Shown: one piece after another, positions 1-32,840 of the stretch | Position numbering within the stretch: the stretch's first letter is position 1 | Layout of the letters: every line of letters begins with the position of its first letter | Assembly: GCF_023856365.1 (NCBI RefSeq) | Contig: NW_026042428.1 | Location: 186,001-250,000 of the forward strand | Direction: 5' to 3' | DNA length: 64,000 nucleotides | Source of the DNA: Brienomyrus brachyistius | Lineage: Eukaryota; Chordata; Actinopteri; Osteoglossiformes; Mormyridae | The notes under the pieces: model-generated | What the model was told of the DNA's origin: nothing | The model's database searches: none | What the model saw: only the letters and a program-made list of their open reading frames with translations | Translations under genes and position numbers: made by a program

Positions 1-3000
1 CCGTAAGGCCAGGTGCCTCATATGATCAGAGTTAAATCCAGATTTTGTGCCCCAAAGCAGGAAAACTCAGGAGAAGATGATAAATAACAGGGACTGTTTA
101 CTCTGTTCTGCGTTATATAACACTCTTATGACAGATTATAAAGTGATATGTGGGGAAAGTCTTTGAAGCGTGTTTGCGACACTATTAAAGAAATTAAATG
201 CGCAGTCAACCCTCCTGGACAGTCCGACACCACCATGGCCCTTTAAAATGTCAAATCCCTTTAAACCTGAGGTGGGAATGAGAAATGCCCCCCCCCCCCC
301 CACACACTCCTAGGGTGGGTCAGGAAACCCTGTTAAATCTTCTTCTTCCTGATAGATAAGCTGACTTGACTTGACTGAACCGGTGTTTGTCGATGAAGCT
401 TCTTGTTCAAATCCGTTTAAACCTGGAGGATGGGCTGGGGCGGGGGGGGGGGGCGTAATAGGGGCTGGGGAGGAAGGGTAGGGGCTGTCAGTTATGACAG
501 TGATTTGACGCTCGCTTTGTTCTCGGTGTTCACGTGGCGACAGACATGGCAGCTACCATCTGCTCCGGGTACGAGCGGAGACGGTCCCCACTGTGGGTAA
601 GACGATCCGGGGTCCGGATCAGGCCAGTCTGGCGGTGGCAGCTCTTGCATGTTTTCATGGGGCCTGAAAGCAGAGGCCTGAGCTGGCGAGGAGCGAGTGC
701 CTCGAGCACGTCGCCGGCTCGGGCTGCCCGTACATATGCATGTCAGGGGGGCACATGGCCGCTCTCAGGCCCCCTTTCCATCATGACTATGCTTCATCAC
801 CTGATACTCCTCATGACCTTCACGGAGTGCATCTGGTTTCAAAGGATATCACATCCATGTTAACAGATATGGCCGTCTGTTAGTGTAGCCTCCCGCACAA
901 AGACAATTATGCCTGTTAGATAATCATTATTTTCCACCGCCTGGCAGCGCCAAGTGCGAGAGTCAGGTCAGAATAAACGGATGACCGTCATCTTCACATG
1001 AAGCGCATTCTTCTGATTACATTTTTGCACATTTACAGCAGGAATCACCTCCGCTCAGACTCCCCCCCCCAGAACGCTCACCCGCTCCAAGCCTCCTAAA
1101 TTGCACATTAATTTAGCAGACACGTCTATCAGGGTCAGGCAGACTGTGGATTGAGGGCGTTGCTCAGGGGGTCAACAGAGAGACGACTCCACCACTCCCA
1201 GGACTTGAACTAGCGACCTTCTGGTTACAGGCACAGCAACCTAACCAGCTGAGCCGGCCACCAGCCGCACACACTGGATGCTGGGGGGCTGCAGTGAAGC
1301 CCCCCACCCTGGAATGTCACTTTAATTAGTTGAATTACTTTGACAACATCACACCTTCCATTTCCCCATCCTGTCTTTCTTGGTATTGTGTGTCTTTTTT
1401 TTTACGACATTTTCTGATTAACTTTGCTTTCATTTCCTCTCACCTGACTTTTCCCCATTAAATCTCCCTCGGTTCACTCTTAACTCGCTCTTCTGCACAT
1501 AGCCACCTCCCCGTAAACAAGCCCCATTCTTCGACATGCCACCAGTGTCCCCGCAGTGTTTTTTTAATGGTAGAAGCCACAGAGGTTCACACACTCTGGT
1601 TTTACGGAGCTGAGTGTTTTCTCAGCTGAAAGGTTACTTTAAAACCTGCAAAATCCCTGCCTATCCCTGGTGTTTAATTCTCCCTTCCTCCGTTAGAACA
1701 ACACAAGCCCTTCTTAATTTCCTTTTGGCCCAAAAACAATGCATATGCCATCACAGTTGATTATTCAGATGTTTAATGAGAGACTCTGGGAATATTGATT
1801 ACTATGGGGAGCGAGTTCATTAACTTGTGATGTTTTGTCTCCCCCTATTGGTTAAATTATAACAAAGCCTCCGGACCCGCCGAGAATTGAGCCTAACAAC
1901 CAGAACGTGCCAGATAAATTAAATCGCAGAACTTATAAAGACTGAGCTGCAAAAGACTCTGACACGAACAAAAAAAAACACACAGAAGATTCTCCGAGAC
2001 AATGAGCCTGACACCACATTGACACCCTGGAATTCTATTCACAGTTTTCACTCTTTTTAAGTATGCAAATGACCCACCCCCCCTCCCCCCCCGCCACCCC
2101 CCGTAATAACTTCGCCCGTCCCGCGAATACGTGCGGTCACCGCCATCGCAAGCCTTTCAGGGAGTAGCTGCTGGCAGCAGACCCCAGCTTCTGCTCCGGT
2201 CGGCCCCATTCGCTCTGGCCCGACGCCTGGCTAATCTCATTCGGACGACTTGTGCGCTTACTTCTTGGTTCAATCCAAACAGCAGCCCCCAGTGTCTGAA
2301 GTCGGTTTTTCCCCCCATTTATTAGTCAGGTTTCCTGCAGGTAGCTGAGCCGGCTAAGACGTGCTGTCAGAAGAGGCCGGAGCACGATGAAGGCGCGAGC
2401 CGGGTCTCCCAAAGGCCATGCGATGCGGGTACCGCCGCCTCACGCCCCTGCTTACAAGCTTATCCCATGTTTCAATAAACCAGGAGGCTGTGATGACTGT
2501 AAGACTTTGGGCTAAACGGGTACGATTCATTACCTCTACCGCCGTGGAGACGGAATCCCGATGTTGACACGGAGGCTGGCCGTTACACACGCGTTAGGGA
2601 AATGCTCTCAACGGACCATCGTCGATCTCAGAGATCTTTCTCCATTTCCTGAAGCCACCGGCCTCTTCCGTCTTCCCGCCAGTCGTCTGGAAGCCTGGCC
2701 GTGCTCCTGCGGAAACACACTCACGTAACACCTTCTCACTACTTCGCACTGCAGGCGCGCTCATCCTACCCGGACCGGCCAGAATCATTCATCCACCTCG
2801 ACAAGCCAAACTCATCTCCATGTCTGACATGTCAGCAGAGCCTGGGAATGTTTCGTATCACCCTGAAGGGCAACTGTGACACCAGCAGGCTTCTAGGTAG
2901 ATGGTTTCTACATCATCACAACTGGACACTCCCTACCCATGCCTGAGTCTAGTGGCTTCTCCATACATCTACCTATCTGTCTGCAGCGCTCACACGCGCA

Positions 3001-6000
3001 TGTACGCAAACTCACACATTAAACAGGGATCTGGTGCTTTCAGGCTGAAAGCAACGCACATGTACTCTCACACTGAGAACCAGTGCATTCAACATGATTA
3101 TCCAGATTAGGCCAGTCTGCTGTGGACATCGCCCCCTGGAGGGCTCAGTCTGCTAAATTCTGGCAGCTGAGCCATGCTGGGTTGCTGTACGGGATTCGCA
3201 CAGAGAAGCGCGCACGACCCAGTGTGCTGTCTGCTAAACCCCACACCTGCTGTACGGAAGGGTGGAGATGCCCCCTCCCCCAGAGCAGGCCCACCACGGC
3301 CACGTCGCTGAAATCGCACAGAGTACGCGACTCTGCCAGCTGCCTGCCTGAACATCCTCCAACCTCATCAGCGCCTCAAGGAAGGTGCGCTAATTAGCGA
3401 ACAAGATATATCGCCTGCAGACACTGATGCATAATAGAAGAGCATGGACCAATTATTTCCAGGCACGGGCAATGTCCAAAGATATAGGGTCATCCCTGGA
3501 GGACGAGAGCCGGATCAAGCACTGCTCTTGGTCAAGCTTCTGGCCATTGATCTGAAGGGTCACGCAAGTCATTAGCTGTCAGTCTTCCAAGTGAAAAATC
3601 AAGATGATTGCAGGTTTAAAATATATAAATTGTGTGTTTATTCACATGCGTACCTAGACAGATTGGCTCTCTTGTGTGCAACCCATTTCAGCCAAGCTGA
3701 CTTTGGCTCTGAGACAGTGGAACTTGGGAATGTTAAAATAACATAATAAAATACAGATATTTCTTGCACTGTGTCGCTTTTGTTCGAGTTGCAATTTTAT
3801 AAAAGCCCGAGAGAGAGGAAGGTGTTCTCTGACCTTGTACTCTACCTACCAATAAATTTATTATGCTGGAATTTACTTTCTTGATTTATTAAATTCCACA
3901 ACAGTTCTGTTCACTCGCTATATTTAGCAGTTGCTGGGGAGAGAAGGCGTATAATTCGCCAGTCAGGGCCAATGGCTGCTGTGGATGTTGCAGCAAAACT
4001 TATTACAAGTTAAACTTAAGCAAAACATCTCACTATTTCATGCCGTTGGCGATAATTACAATGCTTGCATCCACAAAGGCCTTGAAAACCCACTAATTAC
4101 TTTTTTTGTGCTGTTTTACTTTTATGGTTTATACTCACAATATGTATTGTTTTAGGATCGCGTATTCTGCGTAGTAATTGGGTTTCAGTGTTTCGTTGCT
4201 CTCTAGCGCCCTCTCGTGCGACAGGGTGGCACTGCCGTCTGAAAAACAGCTGCCTGTTTCCTCCGACATCCTTTGTCTCGCCCTGGACGGGGGGGAGGAG
4301 CAACGACACGGTGTTTATAACGTTGGCAGTAGAGCTGAGATCCATCTCCCTATGGGGCAACATTGTCCGGGAATGCAAATACCATAATGGTCAAATAATC
4401 AGATGAGTTCAAATCCCAAATGGAGAGTTGGTGTTGCACCCTTAAGAATGTAAAATCATCCTACGTAACTGAGTAGAGGGTGGACCCATAACCTGACTAA
4501 TGTTTCCGTTAATCGTGTCATTCAGACAGGGACGGATGAGAGACCCAGCAACAGCCGTAACGTCAACAGAAACGAGGCCGTCCAGATTCAGCCCAGAAAA
4601 ACAGGCGGACATAATGAGCCATACAAAGAAAAAGGAGTTCTGCTTTAATTTATTTGTCATTTAGTTTTGCTCCTTATCCCTTTTGGTTTTAGATGCATAA
4701 CTACAGAACCATTGCTATAGCGCTAATGTAGTAAATACACCGAAATAACGTACAGAGTTTTAAAATGAATAGTAAAAATGCTGTAGATTATACGTATATA
4801 ATGAAAGCACTGGTAAGTCTGATCCAGAAGTGATGCGACCTAGGCAATATTATTCAGTTCTGCAATGTTTATGAACTTCGCCCGGTTCCAATATTCGGCC
4901 ACTAGGGGGAGCAGTAGCACGCTGTCGCTCCAAAAACTTATTCAGGCCCCGAGGAAAACGGACACTGTATGCACTGCATATACATATTATACAGAGTGTT
5001 TTGTACTGGTAAGCGTGAATCATCCATGAGATTTAATGTATAGAGGAAACTAAAAGTTACCCTCAACGAAGTAATAAAGACACGGAATCAGCGGCGGGGA
5101 AACTGATGGATGGAAACTATCTCACACTTTTGTAAAATTCAGCAAAAATGTATCGAGACGAATTTCAAAATACTCGACGCTGCTTGAGTAAATGGGAGAT
5201 AAAATTTCATATAATTTAAAATGCGATTTTCTCGGGAGCTAGATTTTCATAATTGCGTGTCGTGCTTTCTCAAAACAGCGATGGATAAAACCGGACCTAA
5301 CAATTAAAGCATCTCAGAATTCATTTAACGTAATAAATAAGCTACACTGGGGGCTCGACCATCCGCGGCCGTTAAGTGTCACTCCAGTCGGAGCAGATGA
5401 TGCCCAAGCGGCCACACCCCACATCCACCCGTTTGGTGACATTTCTCCCATCAAACAGGAACCACTTCTGCGCAATCGGCTTCATTATAATGAAGCTGAA
5501 CTCAGAAGATCCAGTCATTTGAACACCTTTCTTGATTATTTTGGTGCTTTTGCGGGCGCCGTCAGACCGACTTACGGCCGTCTCTCAGGTGGGGGCGGGG
5601 GGGACTTTAGCTGCCTCTACATTTTGGCGAAAGCTCGTTCGATATGAAAAGGAGGGGGCGATTATCACCTTTGATAGAGCAACACATGGTGGAGCGCAGG
5701 AAGCGCGATTCTTACCGCAGGAAACGTCTGGCTTTTGTCTTAAAAGAAACACCAGCGTCGCTGATTAGATACTGCAGACATGGGGTGACCTGAGCGCGGC
5801 CATCGGCTGATCCGGCCGCATCACCTTAGGCGCATCTCCCACAGTCAGGGGCTGCGGTCGCTTTGGGCTCAGGTCCGTCTGCGGCTGCCGTGACGTGAAG
5901 CGCCATCTGCTGGCGGCTGCAAGGATGGAGCATAAACTGACTGCAGCCAAGTCGGACAACTTCTACTCCTCGTAGTGTGCGAGACCTGACTGCAATGGCC

Positions 6001-7535
6001 GCACTGCCAGAAGGATAACGATTAAACAAATAAAGCAGCGCAACATTACAGTAACTAACAATAAATAAATCACTAACTTACGTGTACTATTAGAGGATTT
6101 ATTTAAATTTAATTTTACCAGGTAAATTAACTGAAAACCAGTTCTAACTGCTTTACGTGATATTCGGCAGAAATAGCACGTAACGCTTCAGAACTTCCTG
6201 GGATTCAAACGTCATGCGTGTGACTAAACTCTACAGCCAATAAGGACAAAGTTGTGTCGTCACGGAGGCGGTTCCAGTTTGCGCAGCCAGCTGAGAGCTG
6301 CTGCGCGAGCTGTCTTAAGTCATCTTGCTCTCGCGAGGATTTTGTACCATGTGACGTTTTGCAGCGCCGGCTTATTATGCCAGACAAAAAAATCTAACCA
6401 TGTGTATATGATTAACCTTATTATTTTGATGGCAAAATTCCGTATACATAAATGTAAATTTGTGAGAAGGAAGCCATGCTTTATTGCTTTTGAGAAAGAG
6501 TTCAAACAATACATTTGTTCATTTAAGTACTCTTCAAAACAAAAGTCAGTTAGAACTGTAACGGCTTGTTCTGTATTAGGAGTCTTAATATAAGTCATCC
6601 CCCCCTAGCGTTAAACTCTATATTTTATGTTTTATATTGATTTTGTTGTATATCTTCTTGATGACATTAATTAAAATAATAATAATAATTTAACCACGAT
6701 GCATTGCGTCAGGACCAGAATGCATTGCGTTAAGCCAGCGCTGAAAGCGGCTGTATGAAGTCGATCGCGCCCAATGTTCACATCTCATCCAACACTGGCT
6801 GTAATTCATTCTTGGATCATAAACATGAAACATGCTCGATTGCACTAGGAAAAAAGACTAATTTAAAAGCTCAACAAAACACTGAAATTATTTAACTCTA
6901 TTAGTAGGCTACCAGTACCACGCTTCTATCATTAAAACAGCATTATTACTGGGAATGGCTTTCACGAACTTCTTAGGTTCGCGATCTCATTAACAAAGAA
7001 TTAATAATTAATCTTTTGATCACATTTGCTTTGTTATCGATATGAGATGCTAAGCTTTTAATTGCGAATTCGTATAAAGCATCCCCGAGTCGCTTAGTAC
7101 ACTAAACTAATATCTAGCCATTGGATATTGCCGAGGATTAGAGGTGTGCCTGATTACATTGTTATTGAGCTGACTCGTATTTATTTTGTTCCAGATGACA
7201 GAGGACGTAACGCACGGCACTCCAGCCTGTGACGGGTCACCGACACACGCGTATTTTATCCAGCGTAATACACACACAACATGTATCAATCACATTGTCG
7301 AATCATAGGAGGCATCTCCAGCACACCCAGGACCACAGTTAATTGTCTTTGTCAGTTTTACGTAGTTGCTGACATACGTGTTTTTCCAAAAGCATCTAGC
7401 ATTACTATAATTCCTGCACATACCTGCTTATACCACGCTAGCAAACACATATTACTTATTTCTAATCATTTAACAGCTGGAAGCATGTTAAAATTAATGA
7501 ACTCAAATGATTTTTATACAACCCTTTTTGCATAA
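1..7535. other. Upstream intergenic DNA
   Basis: Apart from the antisense SINE at 1105-1265 I see poly-C and poly-G runs (291-300, 441-453, 2078-2102), an AT-rich region at 6000-7500 and no coding exon, RNA gene or clear transposon. Short ORFs here have no recognisable motif. Confidence 0.5.
1105..1265 (-). mobile_element. tRNA-derived SINE, antisense copy
   Basis: Read on the minus strand it has the order of the family: a B-box-like stretch (ggacttgaactagcgacc on +), a middle part, and a tail (tttagcagacacgtctatc on +) that corresponds to the common fish tail with ataaaagcgtctgctaaa. Divergent. Confidence 0.6.
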
Positions 7536-7869
7536 AAGTTGGGGTGCTGCGTAAAATGTGAATAAAAACAGAATGCAATGATTTGCAAATCATATAAACC
7601 CATGTTTAATTTAAAATATGACAAAGACAACATATCGGATGCTGAAGCAGACATGTTATTGTTTTATGACAAATATGTGCTCAATTTGAATTTGATGCCT
7701 GCATCACATTTCAAAAAAAGTTGGGAAAAGGCTGGAAAAACCTCGTGATGCTAAAGCAAAACGCCTGGATGAATATCTCACAACTAATTAGATTAATTTG
7801 CAACAGGCCAGTAAGATGATAGGGTATAAAAAGAGGATCCCAGAGAGGTGGAGTCTCTGTGCAGTGAAG

Positions 7870-8871
7870 ATGGGGAGAGGTTCACTGCTCAGTGAAAGAC
7901 TGGTGTGGGTAAATAGTGCAAGAATTTAAGAATAATGTTCCTCAGCGTAATACTGTAAAGAATTTGGGAATTTCATTATCCATGGTACATAATATTATTA
8001 AAATATTCAGAGAATCCGGAGAAATTTCTGTACGCAAGGGAAAACTCCGAAAACTAGTATTAGACAGCTGTGATCTTCGGTTTCTCAGGCAGCACTGCAT
8101 TAAAAACAGACACGATTCTACAGTGGAAATCACTGCATGGGCTCAGCTCACTTCCCAAAACCATTGTCTGTGAACACAACTCGTCACTGCATCCACAAAT
8201 GCAGGATGAACCTCTACCACGAAAAGAAGAAACCATTTCTAAACATGATCCAGAATTATCTGACTTCTCTGGCCCTGAGCTAATTTAAGATGGACTGAGG
8301 CAAAATGAAAAACTGTCCTGTGGTCTGACAAATCACAATTTCAGATTCTTTTTGGAAATCACGCACACCACGTCCTCTGGGCAAATGAGCAGAGGGGCCA
8401 TCCAGCTTGTTATCAGTGGACAGGTCAAAAGCCAGCATCCGTGATGTATGAGGGTGCATTAGTGCCCATGGCTTGGGTAGCCTGTGCATCTTGGAAGGCA
8501 CCATTGATGCTGAACGATATATACAGGAGCAACATGTGCTGCTGTCCAGATGTCTTTTTCAGGGAAGGCCTTGCATATTCCAAGACAATGCCAAACCTCA
8601 TTCTGCGTGCATTACAACAGCAGGGCTCCGTAGTAGAAGAGTCTGGGTGCCAGACTGGTCTGCCTGCAGTCCAGACCCGTCACCCGCTGAAAGCATTTGG
8701 TGCATCATCAAACAAAAAATCTGAGAGCCCCCAACTGTTAAGCATTTAAAATCCTATATCAGGCAAGAATGGGACAATGTCTCACCTTCAAAACTTCAGC
8801 AACTGGTCTCCTCAGTTCCCAAATGGTTACAGAGTGTTGTTAAAAGCAGAGGTGATGCAGCGCAGTGGTAA
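7870..8871 (+). pseudogene. Tc1-like transposase remnant
   Basis: The remnant starts MGRGSLLSERLVWVN, hits stops, and continues in other frames. It has an N-terminal paired-like helix-turn-helix (TVKNLGISLSMVHNIIK), an RKGK linker, ITAWAQ, then catalytic-domain pieces (CIFQDNAKPHSA, WPACSPD-like, SAESIW-like) and EWDNVSPSKLQQLVSSVP ending GDAAQW-stop. Several frameshifts and stops mean it cannot encode a working enzyme. The catalytic DD[E/D] triad is only partly readable. The family call rests on recalled fish Tc1 sequences. Confidence 0.85.
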
Positions 8872-9389
8872 ACATGCATCAGAGTGGTAAACATGCAGCA
8901 CAGTTGTAAACATGCAGCAGAGTGGTAAACATGCAGCACAGTTGTAAACATGCAGCAGAGTGGCAAACATGCAGCACAGTTGTAAACATACAGCACAGCG
9001 GTAAACATGCAGTAGAGTGGTAAACATGCAGTACAGTTTTAAACATGCAGCAGAGTGGTAAACATACAGCACAGTGGTAAACATGCAGCAGAGTGGTAAA
9101 CATGCAGTACAGTTTTAAACATGCAGCAGAGTGGTAAACATACAGCACAGTTGTAAACATGCAGCAGAGTGGTAAACATGCAGCACAGTTGTAAACATGC
9201 AGCAGAGTGGTAAACATGCAGCAGAGTGGTAAACATGCAGCAGAGTGGTAAACATGCAGCAGAGTTGTAAACATGCAGCAGAGTTGTAAACATGCAGCAG
9301 AGTGGTAAACATGCAGCAGAGTGGTAAACATGCAGCAGAGTGGTAAACATGCAGCACAGTGGTAAACATGCAGAACAGTTGTAAATATG
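8858..9389 (+). repeat. 19-bp minisatellite, about 28 copies, inside the Tc1-like element
   Basis: The unit is cagcagagtggtaaacatg with variants (cacag/cagag, ggt/tgt). The tract length of 532 bp equals 28 units. The first unit overlaps the transposase end: its tgg-taa is the final Trp codon and stop. Because 19 is not a multiple of 3, the minus strand is open in all frames with a 19-residue period; those ORFs are artefacts. Confidence 0.95.
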
Positions 9390-9547
9390 CCACTGTCCCA
9401 AGCTTTTTGAAACATGTTGCTGGCATTAAATTCTCAGTTTTAACATTTGATATGTTGTCTTTCTTCTATTTTCAATTAAATATGGGTTTATATCATTTGT
9501 AAATCATTGCATTCTGTTTGTCTACATTTTACACAGTGTTTTGGAAA

Positions 9548-11019
9548 CGGGGCTGTGTAACATCTACCCGCAATGTCCAATCTGGGATGTGAACCAGCAA
9601 GCCAGAGATCACAAGGTTGGACACAATAAACCGTAATTGTTGATTATTAAGATTTGAGGTTTAATTAAACCAATATATTACCATTTTACATACAAAGGTC
9701 ATAAGTAATATTAATTAGTCCCAAAAGTCCTTTAATAATTGACAGACCAATGTAAAGCAAATTCAAACATAATTACCACTACATTTTGAAGAAGAAATTA
9801 ATGTGATTTTTCCAGTCAGGTTACAACCAATAAAATCAGATCTCACACAGCCAATCAAAATCAGTATTAATAAGAGGGTGCATGCCCTTTTGCACATTGA
9901 TCTTCTTCATGTACCAAAATCATGGAGCACCGGTCAAAAGTCTGGGTACGCCAAGCCGCCTAAAAAGGAACGCGATAGAGTGCAGCGTCACATGAACTGG
10001 CGGCCCGACCCAGACCCGTTAAAGTTTGGAGGAGTTTGAAGTCAAAGCGGCCAGTGAGGGCTCAGCATATACGTGGGACCTCCTGCAGGACAGCTGGAAA
10101 AGCATCTCAGGAGGCCACCTCATGGAGCTGGTGTAGAGGAGACAGTGGGGTCAGCCAGACCATGGGGCAATAGGGGTCCCATCAGATTCCTATCCCACAG
10201 AGTCCCCCCCCCCCCCCCCCCCCCAACAAATAAATTTTGTAATATTTTTTGTCAGTGCAAAATTCACCCATCAATCCATCCATCCATTTTCTGAAGCCGC
10301 TTGTCGTATTCAGGGTTAAGGGGGGTACCCCACAGGGGGTCCAGGAACAGCCTAGGATGGGGGGCCGGCCCATTACAGGGCACACTCACACACCATTCAG
10401 TCACACATGCACACCTACAGGCAATGTGGGGAAACCCGGAGTACCCGGAGGAAACCCCTTGACAGCACAGGGAGAACATGCAAACTCCACACACATGGAA
10501 CCCTGGCAGAGATGCATTATTACATTTTTGCTATTTTATAGTCTGGTCGAATGGCTGCTTTTTAGTGCTGCCCTGATACCAAGTAGAAGGAAACCGCTTT
10601 TATTCTCTATTTTGCCAAGGTTAGGTTGATGGCCATGGCTGTAAGGAGCCTCTCTGGGAAAAGGTCACAGCTCCGGTCCCGCTGCCTGCCAGGGGTGTAC
10701 TCGGAAAGCATTAAAGATCAGTCAGGCGCACAGCAAGGGTAACATACATACCGTCAACGCGAATATCACGGGCAAAACTAGGCGGAGAAAAAGAAAACTT
10801 TCAAAATAGGAATAATAATTGCGTCAGTGTAACGGTAGACAGACCCGGAGTTACAGATGTTTGAGCCAAAACTAATATAAAGAAATCCAACAGTTGTATT
10901 ATTAGTTTTTAGTGTGCGTGCAAAAATCAAACATAAGGAAATGTATATATGTTTTGGGAACATTTTTTTTAATTTATGGCTTCGTTTAAGAAATTACTCG
11001 CATAATAGAGGAAATACTA
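9548..11019. other. Intergenic DNA between the Tc1-like element and the pkn2 promoter
   Basis: It holds the C21 run and the fish repeat at 10262-10505. The rest (9548-10200, 10506-11019) shows nothing recognisable. Confidence 0.5.
10262..10505. repeat. Dispersed fish repeat (tccatccattttctgaagcc family)
   Basis: It starts with a ccat repeat and tccatccattttctgaagcc and continues through cattacagggcacactcaca to acccggaggaaacccc and gggagaacatgcaaactcca. These word strings recur widely in fish genomes, from recall. It is preceded by a C21 run at 10204-10224. Confidence 0.65.
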
Positions 11020-11527
11020 GGGAGCCGCGCCGGGGCCTCGTACGGACTCCATGGTCACCTGACGAGAAGTGAATGAATTGAATGCGGTGGGGAGCGAGCG
11101 AGCGGCTGCGGAACGGAGCTGGGAGCGCAGCGGGGCGGGCACGCGCACCAGCACCAGTACGCGCACCAGCACCAGCGCCGCCTTTCCCACTTTACAGCAC
11201 TCCACTACACCAGCCTTTCTTTTAGCGGCTCCCCCTTTTTACCCATCCCGAATGTGGCTTTTTAAAAGTTTCGGTGTTCTTTTTGTATTTCGGATCATTT
11301 TAAGAAGACACTGAAAGTGTTCGCCATGGAAAGTCTGGCATTTCCAGGCTGATCCATGGACCGATCGCCGTAAAGCGGATGGTTTTTTTTACTTTACTTT
11401 GCACAAATAAGGGGAGCATAAATTGAACTGGAGGGACGCTGACTGGGGCAACTTTTTGTTGCTGTTGTTGCCTTTTTTTGCGACTCACCTCCTCTCAGCC
11501 GAGTTTGATTCAAAGTTAAGAGCCAAG
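11020..11527 (+). promoter_or_regulatory. pkn2: CpG-rich promoter and 5'UTR of pkn2
   Basis: This stretch is GC- and CpG-rich, with a GC box (ggggcggg near 11132) and a direct duplication around 11141-11176 (units built on cgcaccagcaccag). No TATA box is evident. Short upstream ORFs begin at 11051, 11073 and 11082. The transcription start cannot be placed from sequence alone. Position directly upstream of the coding start supports the promoter/5'UTR call. Confidence 0.6.
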
Positions 11528-31354
<19,827 letters not shown>

Positions 31355-32840
31355 CCCCCAACCCCCCCGCCCCCCCCACGACACTGTGAACCGGCACAGC
31401 TGCCTGTAGCTCCCACCAACCTCTCCTGGCGAAGATCTGCCGTTCCTCTCCAGCCTTCTGTTGCACCCTGTGCCATTTATGGGACCCACAAGTATTTTTT
31501 TTTTATATAAACACAATGAAGACTATTTCTAAGTGAACTGCCTTAGAAGCAGGTGGTGGTGACCTCACAGGTGTGATCATTTCATATCGTCTGAGCACTG
31601 GGAACATTTTCGATGAATTAGTGCAAGAACTGACTTCTCGACCAATCGCAGAGCGGCGCCTACTTCACTCTGAGATGCCTTCACCCTGCCATACCTCTGG
31701 CTTCTCAGACAGTTGGACTCCATCCAAGGCAAACTTACGGACATCATTGCATATTTTCAGCGAGACCGGAGGTCCCTCCAAAGTAAGAGGCTATCAAATA
31801 TTGACATTCTTTACATCAGACTCAAGGTTTCCCCAACTGACCCTTTTCCCGCCGGAACGTTAATTTCATCCTTGCCTCATTTTTGTATTTATTGCGTCTG
31901 TTTTTAATATGCCTTATGTGTTTTTCGTCGATTTTTAAAAAGCCTCCGATCGCTAATGGACAGGTACAGAGAAGCTACCGGAGCTGGTTGCCAAATTGTC
32001 GTATTTTTGTATCCATTTTAAATCGGAATCGCAGCAAAAAAAAAAATCTATTGGCCGGGGAGAGCTTAATTTTAAATGAAACGGGGGAATCAAAAGTCCT
32101 GTGTGACCATCATTGGGAAACAAACTGTATAGTTTTTATATTGTACTTTAGTAAACCAGCATGTTGGATCTGCTGTAAAGGGGGAGACGCATTTTTACAC
32201 ATAGATATGTTCGGTATTTCAGCAATGGAATGATGTCAGAAGATGAAAGCCATTGTGGACCTCTGTAACGGAATGTAAAAAAATGTATATTCAAAGTGAA
32301 GTGTATATTTTAGCGTTGTGCATGCCAAAGCAGCCCGTCTTTTTTTTTTTTTTTGGGGGGGGGGGGGTTATTATTTCCAGCCGGGACAGGGCAGAGCCAG
32401 GCCTCTAGCGATGCCAGAGAAGCAGAGCTGATCCGGGACCAGCCAGGTCACATGCCATGGCTTCATTCGGAGAACAGGAGCGAGATCGTCGTAATCGTCT
32501 GGATGTTCAGGGGGTCTCAGCTCTGATGCTGTACAGTAAATGTTCTTAAAGATGAATCACTACAGGGTGGGAAGGGGGGGGGTGTATTTACACATTTACA
32601 TTGAAAGCACTAATTTTACCTGTAGTTTTGAAAGTTTTAGCTTACTTGTGAAAAGGTTGTAAATACCTTCTATATACTGTACGCTAAACTGGCTGCTTGA
32701 GCACACGAGTGATGGTTGTGAAAGGTTTGCCACTGCCTGGTCCTGCAGGGCGGCGGCAATGAGCGCGGGGTGCTAAATATTTTACAGTTATTATGCATAT
32801 TGTGAATGCACAAATTAAACATCTGTAGCAGAGATGGCTG
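31355..32840 (+). other. pkn2: 3'UTR of pkn2 with poly(A) signal
   Basis: No coding sequence is seen after the stop. The stretch is AT-rich with T and G homopolymers (32340-32367). An attaaa signal at 32814-32819, followed by a GT/T-rich stretch, is the best poly(A) site. The 3' boundary is inferred. Confidence 0.55.

Larger units (their letters stand above)
7536..9547 (+). mobile_element. Tc1-like DNA transposon, degenerate, with long inverted repeats
   Basis: The ends match as inverted repeats: the left gtaaaatgtgaataaaaaca and aacagaatgcaatgattt reappear reversed at about 9480-9535, and the subterminal tttcaaaaaaagttggg at about 7710 reappears reversed near 9397. The interior is a broken Tc1-type transposase followed by a minisatellite. 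Exact terminal bases and the TA target duplication could not be fixed. Confidence 0.85.

Noticed and set aside
7870..8871. Domesticated transposase gene
   Set aside because: Several stops and frameshifts lie within both the DNA-binding and catalytic parts, so no intact product is possible from this sequence.
8858..9389. Possible CRISPR-like array
   Set aside because: Units are directly contiguous with no unique spacers, and the DNA is vertebrate.
8796..9426. Minus-strand ORFs of up to 178 codons with a repeated CMFTT/LLHVYHSAAC pattern
   Set aside because: They are the translation of the 19-bp minisatellite. Because 19 is not divisible by 3, every frame stays open; there is no gene signal.
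11423..11527. N-terminal extension of PKN2 with a hydrophobic stretch
   Set aside because: The frame is open but begins with TTG and contains no ATG. It is 5'UTR.
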